Shown here: positions 9,122 through 18,332 of the stretch, in pieces | Layout of the letters: the number at the start of each line of letters is the position of its first letter | Numbering within the stretch: the stretch's first letter is position 1 | Assembly (NCBI RefSeq): GCF_019754935.1 | Contig: NZ_JAGSOA010000001.1 | Location: forward strand, 992,001 to 1,056,000 | Length of the DNA: 64,000 nt | Reading direction: 5' to 3' | Source of the DNA: Corynebacterium parakroppenstedtii | Lineage (GTDB): Bacteria > Actinomycetota > Actinomycetes > Mycobacteriales > Mycobacteriaceae | Made by a program: the position numbers and the translations under genes | The notes under the pieces: generated by a model | The model's input: only the letters and a program-made list of their open reading frames with translations | Told to the model about the DNA's origin: nothing | The model's database searches: none

Positions 9122-9550
9122 TCAAGCACAAATAGATCCCAGAGGGAACCCTCTGCCATCGCTCGACACATTAACGGCTTTTACATGACTGGTAAATTCC
9201 CTAGGTACTGTCTCTTCACCTAATGCCAAATCACGCCATAGCCGAGAGACACCAGCCCCTTCCATCGCGGGTTCGTCAACGTCTTTAGCCACACATGAAA
9301 GGCTATACAAACCCCATTCAGATTCATCAAATGGGTAAGTGCCAAAGTCTCGCATATCCCTACGGAAATCTTGCATCATGACTTCGCGAATTACTCCGTC
9401 TCCCCCACGTGTAATTTCGTCAGTTACATAGAGTATCTCTGTGATATCTCGAGCCTTATCCACTCTTTTTAAATACTGTTTATGGAATTGTTCAAGGTCA
9501 GACTCTCGAGCGAGGAAGTAAGTTGTAAAAAGAAGAGTTTCGCCCAACAT
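9122..9550 (-). CDS. Hypothetical protein, cargo of integrase element
   Basis: An intact frame of 142 codons from the ATG at 9550, or 147 from a GTG at 9565. AAGGTGAT lies about ten bases before the ATG. The product looks soluble and acidic (RDMRDFGTYPFDESEWG, SCVAKDVDEPAMEG) with no signal peptide or membrane segment. I recognise no family. Base composition is more AT-rich than in the neighbouring ESX genes, fitting foreign DNA brought in with the serine integrase. It may form a small unit with the 60-codon frame just upstream, whose stop lies right before the ribosome site. Confidence 0.5.
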   Translation of the reverse strand: MLGETLLFTTYFLARESDLEQFHKQYLKRVDKARDITEILYVTDEITRGGDGVIREVMMQDFRRDMRDFGTYPFDESEWGLYSLSCVAKDVDEPAMEGAGVSRLWRDLALGEETVPREFTSHVKAVNVSSDGRGFPLGSICA

Positions 9551-9568
9551 ATTAAATCGGATCACCTT

Positions 9569-9751
9569 TTACTGTGAAAGCTCCAGAATTTGCATACCTA
9601 GGCTGAGGGTAGCAGTGTCTTTTATGCACATTTTCCGAATTTGTTCATGTACAAATCCGCATCTTTCTCCGCCTTTGATGGAAGTGCGCAATTTACTACC
9701 GCCAATCTTCCCGCCATCGCTGTTGGCAGGAGGTCGAGAATGTAACTCCAC
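9569..9751 (-). CDS. Possible small hypothetical protein
   Basis: A 60-codon frame from a GTG. The peptide contains two cysteines (GERCGFVHEQIRKMCIK) and resembles nothing I know. Support is weak: no good ribosome site, but its TAA stop sits directly in front of the AAGGTGAT site of the next gene, as in a tight operon. Confidence 0.25.
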   Translation of the reverse strand: MELHSRPPANSDGGKIGGSKLRTSIKGGERCGFVHEQIRKMCIKDTATLSLGMQILELSQ

Positions 9752-9955
9752 TGTAGCGGAGAAGTGTAACCCAATTAAAAAATTAACGATATCAGACAGT
9801 TAAGATATTCTTTCCAGCGCTCGACATGCGAGGCTGCGAGAGTCGTGTCTAATTTTTCCCAAACGCTACGGTTGAGCGGTGTCGCCCCCGAGGAACGTGG
9901 ACAGATTGGTTGCCAGCTCTCGCAGCACTCCCTCGGAGAAGCGCTTCACAGACAG

Positions 9956-11431
9956 CTACTGTAGCCAGGTGATCTTCACGCGGTGCGGGTCGAATTTCTT
10001 AGCGCCAGGCTTGCCAGGCAGGATGCGAATTTCCATTAGCAGCCGAGTCAGCCGTCGCTTATCCTCAACAGAGGCACCGCCCCACCACTTGGCAAAGTCC
10101 GGCACGTCGACAAGTTCTACAGCAAGGGGGTCAGCAGCATGACTGGTCGTTAGTTCACGCATTTTTCCATCAAGACCTGCAATCTGAGCTTCAATTTTCT
10201 TTGACATTCGCACGAATGTTGGCATGTCAATCTCTTCATCGATAGCAGAATTTTCAATCTGCTCACGCTTGGCCAACAGCGCGTTTCGCCGTCCTGAAAG
10301 TTCTTGGAGTCGTTCGGTAAGGGTGTTGTTCTCTGGTGCCAAGGCCTTACGCAACGCATCCACGGCGTCAGGTTGCTCCATGCGTTTAAGAATGACAGCT
10401 TCGATAAGATCATCAACCTCAGCACCGATAGAGACATGGGTACCGCCCGGCTCAGAGCGCTTGCAGGTATAGAAACGACGAGGTTTACCATCCGTGTTCC
10501 GCCGACTACGCGAATACATCGGTTCTCCGCAGGTGCAGGTCAGGACAGAAGCGAGGAAATAGCGCGGTGCGTTACCGCTATGTGAGAGCCGCCGCGACGG
10601 GTCGCGCAAGATTGCATCGAGCTTTTCACCTGTAACCTCGTCGATAATCGCAGACCAGTTGCCTTTACCAATGATTTTGCGATCTTTAACAAGACGTTTC
10701 CCCGTATCCGGGTCAGTTGGGTTGAACGTACTCAAGCCGCGCACGCGTGGGTTGAGTAAAATGTCTCGCAGCGTTGGCGCCGACATAGGCCTGCCTGAAG
10801 TCGCAGTAAGACTGCGTGCATGAAAGACCTCGCGCACGGTTTCGCGCAGAGTCTTTCCAGCAATGACCATCGCGGCGGCGTCGAGAATAGCCTTGGCCTC
10901 TTCGTCGATGATGGTCTCAGCGTCAGCCTCGTAGCCGAACATACGCCGCCCGCCTGTCTTAGGCCGCCCTGTCCGGGCCCGGTCTTCGTAGGCAGCTCGG
11001 ATACGTGCAGCACGATCAATAGACTCCTGCTCAGCAATCAGACCAAGAATCACGATAGTGAGCCGCGATGCAGGGTCTGAAGGGTCAATGTTGTAGCCAC
11101 GGTTCGCTTTGACGGTGACGTTGTACTTCTCGCACAACTCAAAGAGCGCCAATGTGTCTTTGGTGCGACGGGTCAGCCTATCGAGTGCGTAGACGTAAAC
11201 AACGTCAATCTCGTGGTTCTCGATGGCGTGAATAAGCTTGTTGTAATCAGGGCGAGGGTCGCCAGAGAAGGCGGAGATGTTGTTGTCCACGTAGGTGGCG
11301 ACCACCTTAGCCTCGTCAGCCTCAGCCTGCTTAGTGGCGAGGTGAATTTGCCGTTTCACACCGGCTTCTTCCTGCTTATCCAACGAAATACGTGCGTAAA
11401 TCGCCGCACGCTGTGATGTAGTCGCTGTCAT
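9956..11431 (-). CDS. Large serine recombinase (site-specific integrase)
   Basis: A 491-residue large serine integrase from the ATG at 11431. The N-terminal resolvase domain has the catalytic serine in AAIYARISLDKQEEAG, and VYVYALDRLTRRTKDT further on. The recombinase domain has GRPKTGGRRMFGYEAD and TLRDILLNPRVRGL. The zinc ribbon cysteines are in CTCGEPMYSRSR and FYTCKR, followed by a coiled coil (LTERLQELSGRRNALLAKRE). Such enzymes integrate phages, conjugative or mobilizable elements at short att sites. The gene starts only about 35 bases from the point where eccC coding sequence breaks at its Walker A motif, the expected position next to an att junction. Confidence 0.93.
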   Translation of the reverse strand: MTATTSQRAAIYARISLDKQEEAGVKRQIHLATKQAEADEAKVVATYVDNNISAFSGDPRPDYNKLIHAIENHEIDVVYVYALDRLTRRTKDTLALFELCEKYNVTVKANRGYNIDPSDPASRLTIVILGLIAEQESIDRAARIRAAYEDRARTGRPKTGGRRMFGYEADAETIIDEEAKAILDAAAMVIAGKTLRETVREVFHARSLTATSGRPMSAPTLRDILLNPRVRGLSTFNPTDPDTGKRLVKDRKIIGKGNWSAIIDEVTGEKLDAILRDPSRRLSHSGNAPRYFLASVLTCTCGEPMYSRSRRNTDGKPRRFYTCKRSEPGGTHVSIGAEVDDLIEAVILKRMEQPDAVDALRKALAPENNTLTERLQELSGRRNALLAKREQIENSAIDEEIDMPTFVRMSKKIEAQIAGLDGKMRELTTSHAADPLAVELVDVPDFAKWWGGASVEDKRRLTRLLMEIRILPGKPGAKKFDPHRVKITWLQ

Positions 11432-11436
11432 ATGCC

Positions 11437-12972
11437 CTATTGTACCCCAAACCCACATTCCTTATTGCCTGAGCCGGTCGCGCCGACGCATAAACCATGC
11501 GGCCCCGACCCGCCCTCGGCGGATTCTTTGATGTCCAGGTAGAACGGGTCACCGTCACTGTTAAGACCCAATGGGATGCGAAGACGCTCCGCACCCCGCT
11601 TTTCAGTCCATGCGGCCGAGGGTGAGACCAGAAGAGGTGTCGCCACACCGAGCACAAGTTCTACTTCGTCGATCCCTTCCGTGGAGTGCTCAGCGAGCAC
11701 GGCATCTGTCGGCCGCGTGTACCGCGCCATCGAGCGGGCGAGAACATCAAGTTCCTGCTCAGAAAGCGTATCGGCCTGGGCAAATGTATCCAAGCCCGAC
11801 GTCGTTAATGCGGAAATCATCCCATGATCAGCCCGAAGCGCGATGCCTTCCTCCGCCGCGTGAGCCTCCCACTGGTCCATCACATGCCAACGCTGCTGGC
11901 GCTGGATTTCCGGCATCACATCCTCGTCAGGCGTGCCGACGACAATCACGCTGGTCACCGCCGGGTGATGGGCAACGGTGAGAGGCGCAGCACCGTCGAT
12001 GATGAGAACAACTTGAGGCCCGGAGTCATCGCGCGAGGTAGAGGCTCCAGACCTATCCGACCACAATTCGTCCAAAGCCGTCACGACTGCCTCAGGATCG
12101 GGAAACGCCTCCTGGCCATCCGAATGTGGAATCCATGGCAGCCACGGCCACGATCGCGGATGGCCGCACACGATAATCCGAATAGCCTCCGGACCATGCA
12201 GCGTGATTAATTGGGCCAGCAGCGAACGAACAACTTTCCGCCCGTCGGCCCCACCGATATACACCGTCGAAAAGTCACCCAAAGCCAGGCACACAGGAAC
12301 ATCCGAAAGCACCAAGGATTCTCTGAGCGCGCGGCGCAAGGCCAAGGCACAAATCGGATCAATATCTTCCACCGCATTGGTTTCCCCAATGCTCACATGG
12401 GTTCGCGCTCGTTGGGACGCTGTTCCGATGCGCACATGAGCAAAGTCGTCATCGTACCGACTCCGCTCCCACATGCGGTCACTTCCCGCAAAAAGCATCA
12501 AGGCATGGGGATCGGGATCCACAAATTCCATCATGGAGCGCTGTTGTTCAGCGTGTTCCCTGGATTCCCGCCGACATCGGTCAATGTGCCTCAGGTACAC
12601 ACGGCGTCGTTCGTCGACAGACTGTCCCTGATTTCCCGTCACCATCCCCACCATGGACGCAACCATGATCAGCGGAAAAAGGTAGGTCATGGGGTTGGCC
12701 GCGTTTCCGGAAACAACCATGATGGCGACCATCCCCAGCACCGTGACCACCATCACTAAGGGTAAGAGCCGACGAAAAAGCGGCTGCTGAGGGGAACGCG
12801 AAGCCTCTGGCGGTTGATCGACCGGGATTTCACGAGGTTCTGGTAGCTCCGGGCACCATCTGTCGGTATAAGGAACGACTGTCTGCATCGACATTGCTGT
12901 GGAGGAGTCATTGTTCCCGTCGGCATGCTCAGGTGAACGACGCACCACCGACTGCGCGGATGAACTACCCAC
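11437..12972 (-). pseudogene. eccC: EccC ATPase, 5' remnant interrupted at Walker A
   Basis: N-terminal part of the ESX-4 motor. The GTG at 12972, six bases after AGGGGG, is the likely start. Two membrane segments (LLPLVMVVTVLGMVAIMVV and YLFPLIMVASMVGMVTG) precede the cytosolic domain, with SPSAAW...RLRIPLGLN leading into the first ATPase domain. The sequence reads GPHGLCVGATGSG and should continue with the P-loop lysine and SE; instead it becomes NKECGFGVQ and stops at 11437. The break falls at about 11464-11466, the codon for the P-loop lysine. The product would lack all ATPase activity. The gene is divergent from eccD, with about 125 bases between. Confidence 0.88.
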
Positions 12973-13098
12973 TGAATGCCCCCTAGCCACCTGCGGCTGA
13001 TAACGATATACACAGCATGGATCCCCTCAGACTGTGCAATGTGGGTAGTATATGCGAAACTTGTTATCCGGCATAGCATTCGGGGAAAAGGGGGATAC

Positions 13099-13728
13099 AT
13101 GCCACACACGAACACACGCGATTTTCGCAGGTCAACCACATATCAAGAGGAGAAAGACAACGAATTTACGACGGGCCCGCGACTAGATCTATCAAGAACA
13201 CGAATACGCATCATTCTTGAGCTGCCCGATGAATCATTCGCCAGTTTGGGATTTCAGCAAAGCGATAACGTTGAAAGAAATGAAGCGGCAAGCAATGATC
13301 ACCGTGAATTATCTGTTTACCCTACAGACTTTTCACACAATAACTCTTTACTTAGTGAAATTTTATTCGACGACGATATCCACGAACCCCTCCACCGGCA
13401 GTGTCTTGATGTCACGGTGCTTACCCACCAGCCCGCCACAGAATTAATTAGTGACCTGGTGGATTCTCTCCGAGAACACCGTGTTCTCGACACCACTGCC
13501 CCACCAACGACACCGTGGCGGCTTATAACCAGCAGCGGCCGCACTATCCGGTATGAAGCGTCATTGACAGATTATGGCGTTCAACCTGGCGATACACTCT
13601 TACTAACCACTCGTCCGTGGGGCGGACACGACATTCACATCACCACAGCGGAAGCTCTATCTCAATCCCGCGATAATCATTTTTTGGCCATATTATTAAC
13701 CGTGGAATCTTACCCATTACGATTATGA
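13099..13728 (+). CDS. eccD: EccD-like, N-terminal ubiquitin-like (YukD) part
   Basis: A 209-residue protein from the ATG at 13099 (AAGGGGGA just upstream). Residues about 100-175 form a ubiquitin-like domain (CLDVTVLTHQPATELISDL, then RTIRYEASLTDYGVQPGDTL), as at the start of EccD. After that a hydrophobic stretch begins (HFLAILLTV) and the frame stops. The membrane part continues in another frame (ATG at 13725, overlapping as ATGA). In other ESX systems these are one protein. Either this is a natural split with translational coupling or, more likely, a one-base loss near 13700-13712, since ILPITIMTLVALSLI in the downstream frame directly continues the first membrane helix. Confidence 0.65.
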   Translation: MPHTNTRDFRRSTTYQEEKDNEFTTGPRLDLSRTRIRIILELPDESFASLGFQQSDNVERNEAASNDHRELSVYPTDFSHNNSLLSEILFDDDIHEPLHRQCLDVTVLTHQPATELISDLVDSLREHRVLDTTAPPTTPWRLITSSGRTIRYEASLTDYGVQPGDTLLLTTRPWGGHDIHITTAEALSQSRDNHFLAILLTVESYPLRL

Positions 13729-15005
13729 CGTTGGTGGCATTGTCACTCATTCCCCAACTGGTCAATGTTATTTCCAAGAATTGGGGACTCTGGGACGAAA
13801 TCACGTCGATCACACGGCATAATCCACCCTTAGACTCCCCGGATGGGCATGGGTACTTCTTAACACTCTTCGCTTATTCGTCGCTATTCCCGTGGTGGTG
13901 TCTCGTCGCTGTTGCTTTACTCTCCTCTTCTTTTTGCGTATTTCTTGCTTATATTAAGACTCACCACACAATAAAGCCCTCAGATATCAATGGGAGCGAA
14001 GAAAAGGATACAAACTATCCATCACAACCTAATGTGCAATACGCATCCTTGTGGGTTCGGAATTCTCCCCCGCATAGTTCCTACGTCCTTGAGTCAACAG
14101 CATTGTGGTGGGCGGCTGCATGGGCGCTGGGCGCTCTGAGCTGGTCATCTCCCTGGATGGCGGTATCCCTCGGCTGTCTCTGCACAGCATTGGTATGCGG
14201 AGCAGTAACTTTCTTCCACCTCAGTGTTTTTAAGAAAAACTCCACAACAGACGCAAAAAACTCAGTTGCGAGAATTCCCGGCGCGATTAATACATCATCG
14301 GACATCGTTTCCGCCATTGCCCTCCTTACTTTTTCGGGCATCATGGTTCTTCCGCTGGGTTTAACTTTCTTCTCCTTTGTGACCCCTCAAGTCGTGTTTT
14401 GCGTCTGGCTGCTGCTCGCACTTTTCATCCATTCTTGGACCGGGATGCTCGCACTTCGCTGCGCTGGAGTTCGTCCCGACCCTGTCCCGTCGACAGGGAG
14501 TGAACTCGACGAGGCCGACAGTCCGCCTCTCCCCGATCGTCCTCAACGCGTCCGCCTGGCGCACGACATTCATACGGGCATGTCCGCGGGCTGCGCGGTA
14601 CTCATCATCCTCGCTGCTCTGTGCCTCGCGTGGTCATCTCCGTCGGCGGGAACAGCATCGCTTATCCTCGTCATTGCCATCGCCGAGGGGCTTCGCGCAC
14701 GCCTGCAAGCTCGGTATTCCGTTCAAGCATTGGCTCGGGCAACGTCGCTCGCGTGCCTCGCTATCACATCGCTGACTCTGTTCCTTGCGGATTATCCCGT
14801 CGGCACGATGAATACAGTGGCTCTAGCAGCAGGAACATCTGTTTTCGCCTTGCTGTTAGTTATTCCCGTCCTGCCGCAATGGAGAGTAACGGACCCCACA
14901 ATTCAGAAGGCGATTGAGATTATGGAAGCCATCATGACGGCGGCGGCGATCCCCCTGGCTTTGTGGGTGGCAGGGATTTTCACCGTTATTCGTGGGCTGG
15001 GGTAA
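13725..15005 (+). CDS. eccD: EccD-like, multi-span membrane part
   Basis: A 426-residue membrane protein with about ten hydrophobic spans (for example LFPWWCLVAVALLSSSFCVF, FCVWLLLALFIHSW, GCAVLIILAALCLAW). EccD lines the inner-membrane channel of type VII systems. The conserved loop between spans has HSWTGMLALRCAGVRPDPVP, as in EccD. It sits between the ubiquitin-like part and mycP, exactly as in ESX-4. The frame differs from that of the upstream part (see that entry). The open frame extends upstream of the ATG only as far as a few hydrophobic codons. Confidence 0.75.
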   Translation: MTLVALSLIPQLVNVISKNWGLWDEITSITRHNPPLDSPDGHGYFLTLFAYSSLFPWWCLVAVALLSSSFCVFLAYIKTHHTIKPSDINGSEEKDTNYPSQPNVQYASLWVRNSPPHSSYVLESTALWWAAAWALGALSWSSPWMAVSLGCLCTALVCGAVTFFHLSVFKKNSTTDAKNSVARIPGAINTSSDIVSAIALLTFSGIMVLPLGLTFFSFVTPQVVFCVWLLLALFIHSWTGMLALRCAGVRPDPVPSTGSELDEADSPPLPDRPQRVRLAHDIHTGMSAGCAVLIILAALCLAWSSPSAGTASLILVIAIAEGLRARLQARYSVQALARATSLACLAITSLTLFLADYPVGTMNTVALAAGTSVFALLLVIPVLPQWRVTDPTIQKAIEIMEAIMTAAAIPLALWVAGIFTVIRGLG

Positions 15006-15010
15006 TCGCC

Positions 15011-16417
15011 ATGCCACACTCTTTGAAGGCCACTACCTCGGCCCATCTCTCTTACATCACCGCCCCATCTACCAGCCAGAATGTTGGTTCTTCTTCTCGA
15101 CGTGCCCTCGCGTCCGTATGCGTCACGATCGGGGTTTTGTCGTCGACGATCATCGATTCTCCCTGGTCGTGCGGTCCCCCGCGGTCACACGCTGCCGACG
15201 TCGGCGCTCATGAGAATCAATGTTCGCGCGGTTTGACGGAGATCGAGTTATCCCGGCGCGGTTTCGCCACGGATATGCTCACTCCCGTGGATTCCTTGCC
15301 TTCGTTGGCCGAGGCTCAGCGCTTAGCAACGGGCCGGGGAATCACGGTGGCCGTCATTGATACTGGGGTGAATCGTCATGTCGATCTCCCGACTCTGATA
15401 GGCGGCGGGGATCTTTTGGGCGACACCGACGGCACTGAGGATTGCGATCTGCATGGAACAATCGTCGGCACTATTATCGCTGGTCACGGACGTGCGCGTG
15501 GGGTAGCTCCGGACGTTGATTTGTTGTCGATACGACAAACGAGTGCACACGCCCAGCCACGTCATCGCTCTGGCAATGATGGGAGCGGGCAGCCTGCGTC
15601 TCCTTCGACGGGGTCTCCGAAAACGGGCACCTTAACTGGTGTTGCGGACGCTATTAATAGGAGTGTCGACGCGCACGCACGCGTGATCAATATTTCGGTC
15701 GCTGCCTGCACAGATCCACGGATGGAGCCCGAGGGGATCGAGCATCTTCGCGGTTCGCTGGATCGTGCCGAGAGCGCCGGGGCGACGGTGGTCGCGGCGG
15801 CGGGGAATTCCACGGGCCCGTGCCACGATGGGATGAATGCCTACCCTGCCCATGAGCCAACAGTGATTTCGGTGGGGGCGGTTGGTGGCGATCGTCATCG
15901 TCGGGCGGATTATGCCCTCGCCGGCGGTGATATTACGGCCCCGGGTGGTCCTGTGATGGGTCCTGAGCTGGGGTCATCACCGATTATGGCGGCCACCGAT
16001 CCTGCGGAGATTCAGCGGAATCCTGCCATGGCGGAGGAACCAACGCCTCAGCCTTTTGTCGGGACGAGTTTTTCTGCACCGCTCGTGTCGGGCACGGTGG
16101 CCTTGATGCTGGAGGTTGCTCCGCATTTGAGTCCGTCTGATGTTCGCCAAATCCTTGCGGCGACGGCAACGCCAGGGGCTGGGTCTCAGGCGGGGATGGT
16201 TCATCCTGCTCGAGCGGTGGGAATGGCGCGTCGACACGCGGAGGCTGGCGGCGTGATCCCCACGGAGTCTCGGGAAGCATCCGATCCTGACATCACCGTT
16301 CCCGCCACTGCTACTCATCGTTCCCACCGACGCATGGTGATAACCGTGATTGCGGTCCCGTTCACGATTCTGTGTGCGGTAAGTGCCGCGGTCATGGCTG
16401 CTCGGCGCCGACAATAA
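15011..16417 (+). CDS. mycP: Mycosin, ESX-associated subtilisin-like serine protease
   Basis: A 468-residue membrane-anchored protease from the ATG at 15011. It has an N-terminal signal segment (RALASVCVTIGVLSSTIID), then the catalytic triad: Asp117 in VAVIDTGVN, His148 in DCDLHGTIVGT and Ser353 in VGTSFSAPLVSG. A C-terminal helix (MVITVIAVPFTILCAVSA) with RRRQ anchors it in the membrane. Mycosins cap the ESX pore and are needed for secretion. It follows eccD after five bases. The 3' end overlaps the end of eccB, which is on the other strand, by 26 bases. Frame and triad are intact despite the damage elsewhere in the locus. Confidence 0.92.
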   Translation: MPHSLKATTSAHLSYITAPSTSQNVGSSSRRALASVCVTIGVLSSTIIDSPWSCGPPRSHAADVGAHENQCSRGLTEIELSRRGFATDMLTPVDSLPSLAEAQRLATGRGITVAVIDTGVNRHVDLPTLIGGGDLLGDTDGTEDCDLHGTIVGTIIAGHGRARGVAPDVDLLSIRQTSAHAQPRHRSGNDGSGQPASPSTGSPKTGTLTGVADAINRSVDAHARVINISVAACTDPRMEPEGIEHLRGSLDRAESAGATVVAAAGNSTGPCHDGMNAYPAHEPTVISVGAVGGDRHRRADYALAGGDITAPGGPVMGPELGSSPIMAATDPAEIQRNPAMAEEPTPQPFVGTSFSAPLVSGTVALMLEVAPHLSPSDVRQILAATATPGAGSQAGMVHPARAVGMARRHAEAGGVIPTESREASDPDITVPATATHRSHRRMVITVIAVPFTILCAVSAAVMAARRRQ

Positions 16418-18215
16418 TTTTTGACGCGCGATCGCGGGAAAGGTTTTCTCCCTCAGCGAGATGCCGGACTACCGACCACGGTGCCACTGTGGGAGTACGA
16501 AATCCCAGGATCTGCAGCGTTTCCAATGAATCCACCGCGAAGCGTCGGCCGTCCGAACTCACGATCGCATACCCCGAGCCAGTGTCAACGGCCACCGCGT
16601 GGGCCGGCCCGGAGTAATAATCGGCAGTTCGTGGCGTGAGCCGCTCTTCTTCTCTCTTGCCGACGGCCACCGCCTGCTCCGCCTGCACGACAGGCACTGC
16701 ACCATGCGGGAAGGTTGTCGCCTCCGACCACGTGAGGATATCGGCGTCGCCCACCTCTGCGGATTCGGCATCGGTTGCGGGTCGCTGCTTCTCGCGTGGG
16801 CTTGCTACCGTCCCCGCACAAAGGCGCCCCTCTCGCGGAGCCCACTCAGGCTTCTCCCCCGGTATAGTCCCCCAGTTCAGTTCGTCGGCCGTCGGTATGT
16901 CTGAGATGTCTGCGGGGCTCACCCGCTCTACCACCACGCCTGGTCGTGAAAGCAGCAAACGAGCATGCACGGGAGCTAAAGGAGCAATTCCGTGGTCACG
17001 AACGACGTAGACGTCGCCGTCATCGGCAGATGCGTCGTCGCGTGTGGTTGCCCCGGATTCATGGGATGGGCGATTATCGACGGTCTGTCGGTGCGTCGAT
17101 GAAGGGTCTGCCGAGCGCCCCACAGACGAACCGTGCTGGTCAGCGATGATGACGGTACCGATGGTGTTGAAGGGTCGCCGTAAGCCAGACTCGCCGCCGG
17201 CCGGCATGGATGATCGAATAGTACGAACATCATCGACGCGGGGTATCGCTTCGACGAAAGAATCCGGGACATCCCGAATGATCGATGACGAAATGCCCAG
17301 TGCCCGCGATACTGCCGGCTCGGGAATTGAACCGCGCTTGGCAAGGAGTGAGCGCCGATACGGATGCCCGTCAGATGAATCCGGGCTGATCAACCACATC
17401 CCACTCTCTGCACGAAGAATCGCCGAGCGAGCGTCGAGTGGCATTGACTCGGCCACCGCCACTGATAACGTGCCGCGGCTATTCTGACCAGGTTTTACGT
17501 CATTCTCGACGTCGTCGGCCCCCTCGTCATCAGCACTCTTACCCTCGTTGTAGGCAGCTTTCTTCACCAAGGAGGATGCGCCTGGAGCGCGGGAAGGCAT
17601 CTTCTGCGCCCCAGATTTATCCGCGGACCGAAGACCATCTGCCGACCGAGATTTATTCGATGCCCGTGGGTTATCCGGCGCATGGCATACTCCCCATGAT
17701 CTCTCCGTCGATTCCGCATTGCCCTGCGGTGGCAAATCCGAAGGCCCGCGGAGCCCGATAAACTCCCCGCGCGACAGAGACGCTAAATTTTTGCTCGATA
17801 CTCGGTGAGCTTCTTCCGCTTTGCCCACCACGAGCCGCGCCGACGCCAGATCCGTCACCGGATGGAGCGTATCGTTAACGCGCACGAACATTTGGCCGGT
17901 ATCTGCAGCAATGAGGATCGTGTGGTCTCCAATCGCGGGGTCGGGCCGCATCATCGCCATAATCCCAGCACCGGCGATACCGAGAACGCTCAGCACAACA
18001 CCGATCGCCAGGGCTCGGCGTCGGCTCCCGGGAACGTCGTGAACCATGCGGGTATCCGCACAAACCAGGGCTTGTTCCAGCTGCTTCCGAACAAATCGGT
18101 ATCCGGCTAACTGTGCACTGGACGTCGGTTGCTGATAGTCCTTACCGCCACCGGCAGATGCACGTCCCCGCTGGTGGTCGTCGTGACCCGACCCATCGTG
18201 GTTCGAACTTGCCAT
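16392..18215 (-). CDS. eccB: Type VII secretion protein EccB
   Basis: A 607-residue protein from the ATG at 18215 (GGGGGA three bases before). Near residue 33 it has the family motif SSAQLAGYRFVRKQLEQAL, then one membrane helix (RALAIGVVLSVLGIAGAGIM) and a large periplasmic part with repeats such as ILIAADTGQMFVRVNDTLHPV. EccB forms the periplasmic part of the ESX membrane complex. The long Ser/Ala/Gly-rich segment around residues 210-250 (KKAAYNEGKSADDEGADD) looks poorly ordered. It is convergent with mycP and divergent from the ABC transporter gene at 18333. An upstream ATG at 18281 has no ribosome site. Confidence 0.88.
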   Translation of the reverse strand: MASSNHDGSGHDDHQRGRASAGGGKDYQQPTSSAQLAGYRFVRKQLEQALVCADTRMVHDVPGSRRRALAIGVVLSVLGIAGAGIMAMMRPDPAIGDHTILIAADTGQMFVRVNDTLHPVTDLASARLVVGKAEEAHRVSSKNLASLSRGEFIGLRGPSDLPPQGNAESTERSWGVCHAPDNPRASNKSRSADGLRSADKSGAQKMPSRAPGASSLVKKAAYNEGKSADDEGADDVENDVKPGQNSRGTLSVAVAESMPLDARSAILRAESGMWLISPDSSDGHPYRRSLLAKRGSIPEPAVSRALGISSSIIRDVPDSFVEAIPRVDDVRTIRSSMPAGGESGLRRPFNTIGTVIIADQHGSSVGRSADPSSTHRQTVDNRPSHESGATTRDDASADDGDVYVVRDHGIAPLAPVHARLLLSRPGVVVERVSPADISDIPTADELNWGTIPGEKPEWAPREGRLCAGTVASPREKQRPATDAESAEVGDADILTWSEATTFPHGAVPVVQAEQAVAVGKREEERLTPRTADYYSGPAHAVAVDTGSGYAIVSSDGRRFAVDSLETLQILGFRTPTVAPWSVVRHLAEGENLSRDRASKIIVGAEQP

Positions 18216-18332
18216 GATTCCCCCGTAACCCCCATATTCTGCAGATCCTGCATAGTCGGCAGGTTTCGCTGCGCACTCCATAACCTACATCATTGCCAGG
18301 ACAGAACTTCATCATCAGCTAATGTGGCTGGC

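Noticed and set aside
9866-9949. 27-codon frame directly after the integrase stop (GTG, VKRFSEGVLRELATNL)
   Set aside because: Too short, no ribosome site; it may be an in-frame remnant of a longer integrase C-terminus, but this cannot be shown.
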